64,000 nt of DNA from Rhabditoides inermis (Eukaryota; Nematoda; Chromadorea; Rhabditida; Rhabditidae). Shown piece after piece: positions 54,143 through 64,000 of the stretch (position 1 is its first letter; each line of letters starts with the position of its first letter). The translations under genes and the position numbers were made by a program. A model generated the notes under the pieces. That model was not told the origin of the DNA. It did not search any database and saw only the letters and a program-made list of their open reading frames with translations. The DNA is taken from contig CAWZYM010000216.1 in NCBI GenBank assembly GCA_963966185.1, positions 441,001 to 505,000 of the forward strand, read 5' to 3'.

Positions 54143-56220
54143 ATTTGTACACAGTGCGAATACACCATACCGCACTGTGTTCCGACCGCTTCCGTTCATT
54201 TCCCTACGACCAACTTTGCCTAACTCGAAAATCACGCCTAATTCCGCTCTCCCTACGCCACGCATATCCGCCGCAATTAGCCCGCCGACAATCGGGCGAA
54301 TAAAAGGGCGCCACCGCGGTGTGAATGTCACAACCAACTACTCGCCTCCCCTCCCTCCCGCAAGATGTCCTCTCGCAGCGCCTCTCCCCGTCGTCGCTCT
54401 ACCTCCAAGCCCACCACCCGCCGCACCAAGAAGGTCCGCCCATTTTCGCCCCGCCCCCCTCACACCACCCATTCAGGTGCTGTACGAGGATCTGAACGGC
54501 TCGATTGTGTTCGACGACGTGAATGGGCGTCCGCACGACGCGGTGACGGGAGCGTTTGCGGCGACCACGCCGACTAGGGGTCGTAGCCGCAGCGCGAGCC
54601 GCTCAAGCAGGAGTCGCTCTCGTTCGTCTAGCCGCTCGACCTCTGTGCGCCGCACCCGCACCCAGTCTGCCTCCCGCCGCCTTGCCTCTCGCTCTCCCTC
54701 GCCCCGCCGCCGCCGCGCCTCTCCCAAGCCCGGTATGTTACCGTATACCGTATTATACCGTTACCGTAAACCGCAATACCGTATACCTAACCATTCCATT
54801 TCAGTGTCGCGCCGCTCCAAGGCGCCGGCCAGGTCTGTCAAGTCTGCCGCCAAGAAGACGGACAGGAAGACGTTTTACGATTCGAATGGACGTCTGGTTT
54901 TCAACGACGCTCAGGGCAGGAGGCGCGACGCGGACACGGGCGCGTACTGCAAGAGGGCGTCGGCGAGGTCGGCCCGCTCCGCTCGCAAGCCCGCGCCCCG
55001 CAAGTCTGCCCGCACCACTCGTCGCTGCTAGAGAGAGGAGAGGAGAAGTAGTTTCCCAACACTCGTGTACTGACTGTGATTGACTGTGATATGTGCTGAC
55101 TCGCGATATAAATGATTGATTACTTGTTCTTTGTTCAGAATGGTTATGGTATGGAGTGGTTGGTATGTGGTTGGTGGAGTGGTTGGTAGGGATTGGTATC
55201 ACTAGTGTAGAAGTCATTTTGATTCTGGTCCCTAGTCGTTTTCTCTCTCCATCCTCTTCGACTGGACAGATGTTCGCGATTTCGAGAGCGAGAGTGAGAT
55301 TCACTCTCATCATCGCAGCTGTGTCCGCCCCATCTCTGCGCTCTCTCCATATCCCGCACTCTCTCACCAATCAGCATAATGCACGCATAGTTTCACGCAT
55401 AAAACAATCGGCCAGCCGGCTCTAATGTAATGAACAAAGAAGTGCAACGGAAGGTCCATATAATTCACAGGAAATATGATTCGATCGGCTTCAAAAAAGT
55501 CAGTCCGGCTAGGATTGGCTAGGTCAGTTGTATGACTTGAATCTGCTGATAGACAACCTTAAAAAAGCTCACATTCTTGTTGTCGGGTGCGAATGAGAAT
55601 CCCTTCTGGGCGTAGTCGGACATTCCTCGCACAATGTCGGCCATGTTGCCCTCCAGAATCGTCACCAGAGAGTTGTTCTGCTTCAGGTTGGTCACTGAAA
55701 CCGAAGATGGTATGGGACTGTGAAACAGCCATTCTCTTCACTTCGTAACAATAGATCGTTTTGGGGACTATTCGGAAGTAGTTGAAATGTTGGATCTCTA
55801 TACGTTCACGTTTCCGTGTTTTCACAGTCTTCGCTACGGTAAACGTAACAATCACTCAGTTGAGTTAGAACTATTCGGAAATATTTGGATCGCTGGATCT
55901 TTTCTTATATAGTGGCCCATCTCTTCTACGAACGCTCTATTTTCGGAAGGCAAGTGGCTGGAATGCTAGTCGGGAGGCATTTCGGGATTTCGAGAAACGT
56001 TTAAAGAGATGTGCACCAATCCCCAATGCTCATGATCGTTTCGCGTTTCGGTGTTTCACTTTCACAGTCCCTCTCTCCAACTACGATAAACAACGCCCAT
56101 TCTCCACACCCCATCAACCCCCCCCCCCTCTCTCTCTCTCTCTCTCCGAGCCATTCTCATTTGCATATGCATGGCTCGCGCAGTCATTGGAGTGTCGTCT
56201 AGTACCATTGAATCGCAGAA

Positions 56221-56252
<32 letters not shown>

Positions 56253-56653
56253 GAGAGAGAAGGAGGCGCGAAATCATGCCTAGTTACCCTCTACACGGCC
56301 ACTTTTCGAGTCAAGTGTTTGACGGGCTATTGAATTGGAAGTGAATTGAGTGAGCGAGTAACTGTTATGACGCGGTTTACCGTAGTTGGTTACTTGACTG
56401 CTGTTTACATCACATTCATAGATGAAAACGTTATAACACGTGAAAAGTAAACGAAGAGACAACAAAGGGCTTTTGATCAAATCAACTGTTGATCAAATCA
56501 CAACCAGTAAAGTAAACAAACAAACAAACAAACAAACAAACAAACAAACATACCAGTGACGATGACCTTTCCATGGAGTCGGTTGTGGATCTTGAAGCTG
56601 CGCGTGGTGCTCTCCTCGAGTACAACCAGTTCGGCCACGGTCTCCGACCTGGA

Positions 56654-56700
<47 letters not shown>

Positions 56701-57226
56701 TCTCTCTCCATCTCTCTCTCCATCTCTCTCTCACCTCGGCGGCACCCGCACGTTGCTGTCCACACCCCAGCATAGCTCCTCCTCGCACGTGTTCTCGCCT
56801 GAATATTATAGGTACAGTAACCCAATTGCACGCTACATTATCCCCAATTCTATCTACAGTACCCACCGATATGATTGAGGCTGACCTCCTGGCTGAAGCC
56901 AGCGCCGGCTTCCACCACCTCACACGGCGTCTGGAGAGATAATCGATAATCAAACAATAATCAATCAATAATCCATCAATAACCAATCAATAAATCGATA
57001 ATCAATCGCTACCTTGAGCTTGAGTTCGAGGTTGACGCCGCGGCACACGCCCTTCTCGACGATGACGGTGGAGGAGGAACTGGAATCGGAAGTGTGTCGT
57101 AGTATTTTATTGGTGGGAAAATCAAAAAGTCATGATTATCGCCATAGCCGGTTCTAATTTATGATACATGTGAAACGTATAGGATGTCAGACAGTTGAAG
57201 AGAGAGAGGGAGGGGGGGGGAGATAA

Positions 57227-57291
<65 letters not shown>

Positions 57292-57631
57292 GAGTCCTAA
57301 CTGAGAGAGAGGAAAGAGAGAGAAAAGAAGCGAAGAGAGAGAGAGAGAGAGAGAGAAGGAGAGAAAGAGGGAGAGAGAGAGAGGGAGAGAAAGAGAGTGA
57401 GAGGAGAGAGAGACTAGGAAGAGATAGAGAGAGGAGATAGAGAGAGGAGAGAGAGAGAGGAGAGAGAGAGAGAGAGGGGAGAGAAAGAAAGAGAGACCAC
57501 CTACCGCGTGCTCCTTTCTGTCTTGAAGCTGTACTCCTGCTCCCTTTGAGTCACGTTTCGGAAAACCGTGCGGAACAGGCACTTCTCCTCCTTGGGCTAA
57601 AACGGAACTCTCTCTCTCTCTTCTCTCTCTT

Positions 57632-57691
<60 letters not shown>

Positions 57692-60256
57692 ACCCTTCCA
57701 ATCTTGTGGGGATCCACGCCTCCTCCCTCATACTCGGGCTCCGCAGATTCTTGAAACAACTTCGTCCAGTTGATGTTGAACTGAAATTTATCGATTGATG
57801 TAGTCTTTACACTATATTACTTAGAAATGACCCAAAATCGTTATATGTGGCGAATGAAACGCATTCAATACACTTCACCCATTAGCTTGGCAAATCCCTA
57901 CCAACCGGAAGCCCCCCGGATATATTGTCTGATAGCCCTGAGGGCAAATGAAGATGCCCCGGGCGATTAGGTTTGCGCGCGAGGCGAGAGAGCCTGCGCA
58001 TACATAAATATAATATGCGCATTGCTCACACACATGTGGTTAGATGCGGATATGAGATAAGCGGATGTGTTATATGAACGAATGCAAATCCTGGATCCAA
58101 GACATTCATTGCTGAATGAGTTTTGTTCCATTTGTTTTCAGAGATAAGACGCAATCCGATTAACCACACTGCTAATAGTTCCCATTTGTAGCACATGTGA
58201 AACGTAAGCGCCTAGTCCCTAACTAATGAACTTTCCCAGGGGAGTTCTTACTGCTAGGTATAGATTCAAATCCACATCCCTCTTCCGTATCCATGTCAGA
58301 CTAAACGCGGGCGCTTGATCGAATTAGCGTAATCGAGGGAGCAGAGAGAGAGAGAGCAGCGGCGGAGCAGCCATCCACTGCTCCACTGCTCCACTGCTCC
58401 ACACGCCAATCATGATTGCGCGGGAAATTGCGGTGGCGCGGAAATTGGATGAGTGTAACCATGGAAGGGAATCCCTCAGGAGTAAGAGAGAGGATATAGT
58501 AAATGAGAAGCGATTCGTTTCGATGATGAAAGAGTAGACAAGTTAATAAGTAAACAAACAAAATTAAAACAAAACTCACGCTGAGGTACTTCTTCTTGAT
58601 CTTGGCCTCTTGCTTGCTCTTGGTGACGTCGAAGATGGTCCGTGCCCAGTTGGTCACGATCTCCTCCAGATCCACCAGATTGGAGGTGGCGTCCTGGATA
58701 GACATGTATAATAATAATTGTATAATAATAATAAAAAACTTTGTTACTGATGACGCCTGTCAATCTGTCAGTACAATAGTCACGTGGTATCTTGGATAGA
58801 TACAAATTGAAAGCATGTAAACATACATCAACTTTGTGAGTTACGCATTTACTCAGGTGTTTACGTTTTAAACAAATGATCCAGATGAATGAAGCGTCCT
58901 AGTAAACCATAGTGATGAATTGTCAAGCAACTATGATTTAGTAAAGATGTATGAAGAATGTGATTGATCATCCCAATCACATCCTTTTCTTACGAGACCG
59001 ATGAAACGTAAACGTAACGTCGTCAAATTATCTAATAAGATGTCAAAAATCGAAATCGATGCAATAAAATTCAAACCAACACCTCACCTTCTGCGTGCTG
59101 TTGGTGTAGTTCATGGGCGCGTTGCTGTCCATTCTCTTGGATGCGAACAGATCGGCGGCGGGCGCGGGCGGGGGCTGCGGGGACACGCAACCTGGAGAGT
59201 AGAAGGATCGACAAGCAGAACTCAGGGTGACCGGAAGGAACGGAACTCTGATATAGCATACAACAGAATTCATGTCCAGGTCAAGAAGTCAGGAAGTCAT
59301 GTCATGTAAAGGTGTGTGATAACAAAAACATGTGGCAAAGAAGTAACTGTAAACCGCAAAATGAGTGAGTGAAATCAAGATTCATAGATGAATGTATAGA
59401 TTCACGAATGTGATTGTAAGGTGGAAGACGTCAGAAATCGAGGTCAGTGCACTCATATAGTCAAGAGAGGTGGAAAGAGGGTGGTATAATTGACGCATGC
59501 GCATCCTAATCTTGACTCGCTCGCTATTGAAATCGCACGCGAGCCACTATTCCCCCCGGATCCTCACTACTACCATAGACACCTCCAATTATCCCCCCGG
59601 ACATTTGAATATCGATCGAAAAGAGTAAACAACAAGACTTGAAGAGAGCGCGTAGTAGGGGTTGAAAAACGGGTGGCGGACGGCGGATCGATACTACCGT
59701 AGTCCAAGCAAAGAGGAGGCGAAAGAGTGAAACGCCAATCGATGCCGGGCGATAGGACAACAAAACAATAGGGGATATTTCAGTACTTTTCCAGATTAGA
59801 CATCGATCGTTTCAATGAAAATGAAATTAAAGAATGAATGACATTCAAACACGTGATAATTAGCGAATATCAATCCCAGAAAAAAGTAGTTTTTTTTCAA
59901 GATTTCATAATAATGACGTACAAACAACTTCTATCGATCGGTTTCCAGTTTCACGTCCTAATATGGCTTGGGAAAGCTATGAGAGCCGATGTGAATTTGT
60001 ATGCATAGGCATAGCCTGCGTGGCGAGCGCGTGCCAAACGCGGAAAAGCTGAAACCGGAGCTGGTCCGTAGTCCCTTTGCGTCCAAGCGGACCCTTTGCC
60101 AGGCTATACTATCACGTAAACACAGTGCGTGCGATCCGTGCCATTTCGATGCTCGACTAGTGATGAAAAGCATATGTGGGTGAGAGTGGGAGCGGATCAA
60201 TAAAACCGTGGAGAGCCGAATATAAAAGATGCGGGAAACTCACTGAAAAGCGACAT
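53972..60256 (-). CDS. Protein resembling aerolysin / ETX-MTX2 beta-pore folds, 11 exons
   Basis: Exons 5' to 3': 60244-60256, 59088-59191, 58580-58693, 57694-57780, 57505-57596, 57013-57079, 56867-56930, 56735-56798, 56554-56648, 55573-55694, 53972-54079; 309 aa, all phases compatible. An N-terminal Pro/Ala-rich stretch (SPQPPPAPAADLF) and a helix-like segment (LVDLEEIVTNWARTIFDVTK) precede a Ser/Thr- and Val-rich region. There, FRNVTQREQEYSFKTERST, GAGFSQEVSLN and VDSNVRVPPRSETVAELVVL resemble the alternating strands and the VPP-turn of the ETX/MTX2 domain. No signal peptide is evident. Eukaryotic members of this fold are often not toxins. The assignment is by eye and tentative; a nematode-specific family of unknown role is the alternative. 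The 13-nt first exon (MSLF) is the weakest part. The basic Arg/Ser gene is nested in its last intron. Confidence 0.62.
54365..55031 (+). CDS. Arg/Ser-rich basic protein, sperm-chromatin-like, nested gene
   Basis: Exons 54365-54433, 54477-54732, 54805-55031; 183 aa, extremely basic. RS blocks (SRSASRSSRSRSRSSSRSTS, SRSPSPRRRRASPKP) and the end SARTTRRC recall protamine-like or sperm chromatin proteins of nematodes; SR splicing factors are excluded because no RNA-recognition domain is present. Two copies of a small module break the basic sequence: residues 26-50 and 133-156, pattern Y-[ED]-D/S-x-NG-x-[IL]-VF-x-D-x-x-GR-x-x-DA-x-TGA-[FY]. The single cysteine at the C-terminus could cross-link. 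ATAAAAGG at about 54300 sits 60 bp before the ATG. Intron 2 is built of TACCGTA repeats. Role in chromatin is inference from composition. Confidence 0.72.
56107..56265. repeat. Inverted poly-C/(CT)n and (GA)n/poly-G pair
   Basis: CCCCCCCCC-(CT)n at about 56119-56146 and (GA)n-GGGGGGGGG at about 56220-56252 face each other about 75 bp apart in intron 9 of the aerolysin-like gene and can pair as a hairpin. Confidence 0.65.
56655..56733 (+). repeat. (CT)n tract filling intron 8 of the aerolysin-like gene
   Basis: CT dinucleotides plus four CTCTCTCTCCAT units span nearly the whole intron (56649-56734). Confidence 0.9.
57195..57690 (+). repeat. (GA)n and (CT)n tracts around exon 5 of the aerolysin-like gene
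   Basis: GA-rich 57195-57497 (intron 5) and CT-rich 57609-57690 (intron 4) flank exon 5 (57505-57596) in opposite sense, the same arrangement as around CDF exon 7. Confidence 0.9.
57800..58579. other. Intron 3 of the aerolysin-like gene
   Basis: About 800 bp with a triplet of CTCCACTGCTCCACTGCTCC-type repeats at about 58373-58400. No gene or element seen. Confidence 0.5.
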
Positions 60257-61088
60257 GCTGAACGATGACGGTACGTATCACGTGTACGTTCCGGGTGTAC
60301 GTTTCACGACCACCACCACGAGTGCACTGAACGATGAAGTAGTGAAACGTATCAGTGAATGTCTAAACTCTAAACACAGCGAACACGTATCATCAAACAC
60401 GATCGATCGATTATGGAGCTTATGGTAAACATAGAGGGCCGAAAGACTGAACATCCGCCAAAATACCCGTCGATTCGCTGTGGCGGGTTTCGATATAAGG
60501 CGATTATTCTCCAGCCGAAGTGAGTCTCACAGGCCCCGCCCACTCGCCGCGGCGACCAATCAGCGCCCGAGAAAAGAGAGTGACATCCAATGAGTCACTG
60601 GTTTCACTGGTTGAGAAATCGATGACGTCCGAGAGTTTCAGATACAGTATGTAAAAAGAGATGGTATGGGTATGGGACAGGGTTCATTAGTAACGGTAAT
60701 GGTCCCGGAACCGGTGATTCGGGAATAGTGAGTGTTTGAGTTTCGAGGAAATGCCCAAAATGCGCAAACACCGCATATGGCAAACGGAATCGGGGAACTA
60801 GAACTCAAATCAAACACACACACACACACGCAACTCTCGGTTGCTCACTTTCCTCCGAAAAAGTTGTCGAAAAGGTATAAAGGACATTGCGTGATATAGA
60901 AAAAAAGTTTTATGAAGTGTGACAAATGACATTTGTATCACTGAACTCAGTCTAAATTCAAGTTTCGTGAAAATGTTTTGAAAAAAATCGACATGTGGTG
61001 TTTGTATTCGCAAGCATACTCGGCATGGAAATCGCGTGTGAATGGATTGGCATTTTTGCGGTGGAGCGATGTCTCACAAAGGAGAGAG

Positions 61089-61119
<31 letters not shown>

Positions 61120-61308
61120 CGGCGAGAGAGAGAGAGAGAGGGGGAGAGAGAGAGAGAGATGGGAGAGAGAGGGGGGGGAGGCGATCATCGCGCGGCATGG
61201 ATTTGTTGCATGCTGTTCCCATTGCGCGAATGACCGGAAGCTATAAATGCGGCGGAGGATTCTGTTGATTTTCTGTGAGAGACCGTGAAGAAAGACAGAG
61301 AGTAAAGA

Positions 61309-61363
<55 letters not shown>

Positions 61364-61740
61364 TCGCATAACTCTGGAGTTGTGATGTATGCTGTCGATT
61401 AATACACTTTGCACATGGGGCGGCTTCAAAGAAACGAGTGTGGATGATTAATGTCGTGTATCTGGGAGCAGCCGAGACTAGACATGTCCATAAGTCGAGA
61501 TTCAAAACGCCTAGGAACCGCCTGATTGCATTGTCGTAAGATTCTGCCATGGAAAATTTATTGTGTTTGTATATATGTGAAAAAAAGCATTAGCATTAGA
61601 ACTATATGTATTATTTGAAAAAAAAATGTCACAGTCCTAACAATCGGGCGGTCCTAATGAAATAAAGACATCAATCTTCGCCTATTTACAACCGCGCATG
61701 CCTACCTGGGGCTAATTGCGGGGCATTGTTGCAGTCTTCG

Positions 61741-61777
<37 letters not shown>

Positions 61778-62534
61778 GTCTCTCTCTATCTCTCTCTGTC
61801 TCTCTCTGTCTCTCTCTCTTTCTCTCTCCCTGCAATTTCCCTTCGGCTTTGCACAAGCCGCGCGAGTGAAACAGTTATTACGCGCAACGGAAACCCCTCA
61901 TTACACATTGATTCATTGAGGATAAACGCCGAGTTAATAAATAGTGAGAAATAGAAAATATCGATCAATGAAAATTAATGAAATGTCTGTCATTCATTTG
62001 ATATATTGCATTTGGTCATACATACGTTTCAAATTCGATATAAATCCAACCAAGACTTGCGATGACAATTTCTTCTTTTTTTTCGTTACGAACCACATTT
62101 CACTAATGACTAATCAATGAATAAAATTCACAATGCATCAATCAAGATAGTTCACATTGTCCAAAGGCTCAAAGACTGTTAGGATTAGAGGCCCGCACAT
62201 CAGGTTTACAGCTGTTCACAGGGCGCGCAATACAAACGTTCTGTGCCCATGTTGTATGCAGTTGTATTTCATTCGCCTCAAAAAAGCTGATTTCACTGTT
62301 TTAGAAACGATTTGGTATCTGCGCTTTGTCTGGTAGAAAAATGCGATGAAAAAGAACCACCCTGAGGGATTCCCTTCCATAGACTATATCAGCGTTCATT
62401 AACCATACTCAATATCACAGATACAACAGTAGTACTAATAAATATCAAATAGCGAGTAATATTCAGGAAACCACTACACAATTTAAGAAAAGTTTCATTC
62501 AATTACATAAATAATAATAATATTCTATCAAATA
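60257..62534. other. Intergenic region between the aerolysin-like gene and the 86-aa gene
   Basis: 2.3 kb with (GA)n at 61083-61170 and 61314-61360, (CT)n at 61741-61830, and ATATAAAAG at about 60220 on the + strand. No supportable exon; the frames here run over simple repeats. Confidence 0.5.
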
Positions 62535-62741
62535 TCAAATAGCCAGCAGTTGATCATCGTCCAGCAGGGCGGTCTTGGCCTTCCAAGCCGGGTCCGGAGC
62601 CGCCATGTAATTGTAGTCGAAAGGGTCCTGGACGGGGAGTGATTGTATTGATTGTATTGATTTATCGATTATATCGATATCTCGATATAATCGATTTGTG
62701 ATTCTAAGATTAAAGAATGGACATGGAGTGATGGAGGGAGA

Positions 62742-62774
<33 letters not shown>

Positions 62775-62872
62775 CAGAGAGAGGAGAGGAGAGAGAGGAG
62801 GAGAAAGAGAGTACCTCTGTGGCGGCGCGGGGTGAGAGACTGTGCGTCGTGGTGGCTTCGATCTGGAAGAGT

Positions 62873-62915
<43 letters not shown>

Positions 62916-63204
62916 CTCTCTCTCGTTCTCTGTCTCTCTCTCTCTCTCCCATCTGCCCATCTCCATCTTCCCTCTCCTCTTCTCCCCCATCTCTCTCCCT
63001 CCGTCTCTTTTCCCCTCTCTCTCCCTCCCTCTCTCTCTCTCTCTCTTGCCCCCCCCCCTCACCTCCCCTCCCTCGTCCCTATACTCCCCCCTCCGCCCTC
63101 TCTCCCTCTGCCTCCAGTCTCAGTTCGTCGTCGATGTTCACGAGTCCATGTATGGGTAGAAGGAAAAGGCAGAGGGAGAGGAGGAGTGGAAGGAAGAGAT
63201 GCAT
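62535..63204 (-). CDS. Small secreted protein, 86 aa
   Basis: Exons 63085-63204, 62815-62862, 62535-62627; phases all zero. MHLFLPLLLSLCLFLLPIHG is a textbook signal peptide. The mature part is about 66 residues, acidic near the start (NIDDELRLEAEGERAEGG), then Thr/Ser-rich (EATTTHSLSPRAATE), then DPFDYNYMAAPDPAWK and an acidic end (DDDQLLAI). It has no cysteine after the signal and no dibasic sites, so it is neither a disulphide-rich peptide nor an obvious neuropeptide precursor. TTTCAG-GCC precedes the ATG, a likely trans-splice site. Intron 1 is CT-rich on the + strand and contains further CCT tracts. Function unknown. Confidence 0.7.
62735..63060 (+). repeat. (GA)n and (CT)n tracts around exon 2 of the 86-aa gene
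   Basis: GA-rich 62735-62812 and CT-rich 62876-63060 flank the 48-nt exon 2 in opposite sense. Confidence 0.9.
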
Positions 63205-63640
63205 GGCCTGAAATAGTTTTCTATATTTTAGTCATTTTATAGCAACAAGTCGCGTTATTTGGTCGATCGCGGAAGACTGAGAGTCAGCAGGTCAGCTATA
63301 GAGAGCGAGGGAGAAGAAAGCGAGAGGAGGAGTGGAAGGAGCAGATGCATGTCCTGAAACAGCATACGGTCCGTTGGAAGGGAAAAATGAATGGAAGGAA
63401 AATATGCGGTTGCATGTATTGTATAGTCTAAAACATAATGTAGCCGTTTCTCGCATATATTTGGTAGATCGAGGTGAACAGAGAGTCCGAGAAAGAACAA
63501 AAAAAGGGTGAGACGCATATAGTTCTCGGATCTCTGGAATAGGCAATAGATTCGAGCCGCAGAGAACAAGGATAGGGAGAAGAGGAAAGAGTGGGAGGAG
63601 AACATCACGTTGCATATGGGGTATACCCCCCCCCCACGGT
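63170..63640 (-). repeat. Tandem copies of a signal-peptide first exon
   Basis: The first exon of the 86-aa gene and its flank recur upstream. At 63345 in gene sense, TTTCAG-GAC-ATG opens MHLLLPLLLSLSSPSLSIAD; at about 63614, ATGCAACGTG opens MQRDVLLPLFPLLPILVLCG. Shared downstream strings (TTTGGTCGATCGCGGAAGAC and TTTGGTAGATCGAGGTGAAC) show a duplicated unit of about 160-190 bp. They may be alternative first exons or remnants of a local gene family. Confidence 0.6.
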
Positions 63641-63696
63641 TCGCTTGTTCACTCGCCGCATATTTCCAGACATCATCTCATCGCATATATAGCTAT

Positions 63697-63825
63697 CTTC
63701 AGGAGATAGTTGATAGTTGGGGCCTCTGTGCATTTGGCCCGGTGCGTGGTCCCGCGCGGAAATGAGTATCTTCGTTTCTGTAGTCAAATACACAGAGGCC
63801 CCAACTATTTCCCTGAAGAAACATT
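63697..63825. repeat. Short inverted repeat (hairpin), MITE-like
   Basis: CTTCAGGAGATAGTTG...GGGGCCTCTGTGCATTTG on the left faces CAAATACACAGAGGCCCCAA then CTATTTCCCTGAAG on the right. Stem about 35 bp with a few mismatches, loop about 45 bp. Confidence 0.7.
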
Positions 63826-64000
63826 ATATAGTTTGGAACAGCGTGAGTAAGGGTGTGAACCGGCTTTTTTAAGAATAGAATACGAACTCGACACTGACTG
63901 ATCCGTCTCGTTTCAACAGAAAACAGTTGCGACTTTGGTTTTTAATATGGAAACTGATCGCTACTTGATTTGAATCAGTCACATCACAGGAAGAATCGCG

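Noticed and set aside
60220..60265. Possible + strand start: ATATAAAAG then ATGCTGAACGATGACG-GTACGT
   Set aside because: No downstream + exon fits. The minus-strand reading (ATG TCG CTT TTC A-GTGAGT) joins in phase to a supported exon.

Overview
The window is nematode nuclear DNA, most likely from a rhabditid (clade V) worm. The evidence is a cuticle-type collagen, a three-domain ShKT protein, a sperm-specific class Q (SSQ) repeat protein, a DM-domain gene, many 40-60 bp introns, TTTTCAG/TTGCAG 3' splice sites, and start codons directly behind acceptor-like (trans-splice-like) sites. Nothing prokaryotic or viral was found. All gene models were spliced by hand from reading frame, phase and protein family, with no transcript data.

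Layout. 367-10392 (+): 3' part of a CDF-family metal transporter with large, repeat-filled introns. 12028-12914 (+): a DM-domain transcription factor. 51674-13542 (-): a 42-exon gene for the phosphorylase kinase beta subunit (1132 aa predicted). Its introns hold eight complete genes, all on the opposite strand: ShKT protein (18177-22409), two small paralogues on either side of a collagen (27427-30976), a protein tyrosine phosphatase (35601-38341), a 76-aa tail-anchored-type protein (40335-40641), a single-pass membrane protein (43400-44596) and the SSQ protein (47810-49652). 60256-53972 (-): an 11-exon gene resembling aerolysin/ETX-MTX2 beta-pore proteins, with an Arg/Ser-rich basic protein (54365-55031, +) nested in its last intron. 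63204-62535 (-): an 86-aa secreted protein with decayed copies of its signal-peptide exon upstream.

The nested SSQ gene, the nematode-type phosphatase and the basic Arg/Ser protein suggest sperm or male-germline expression inside a broadly needed metabolic host gene. This is inference.

Repeats dominate the non-coding DNA: long (GA/CT)n tracts, two copies of a 1.1 kb Helitron-like element with an inverted-repeat head, TTAA-flanked MITEs, a dead LINE, a fold-back element built on TGATGAAG repeats, two 42-bp minisatellites in introns of one gene, and a tRNA-like repeat. Short introns fall into two kinds, built from TACNGTA palindromes or from ATCGAT palindromes.
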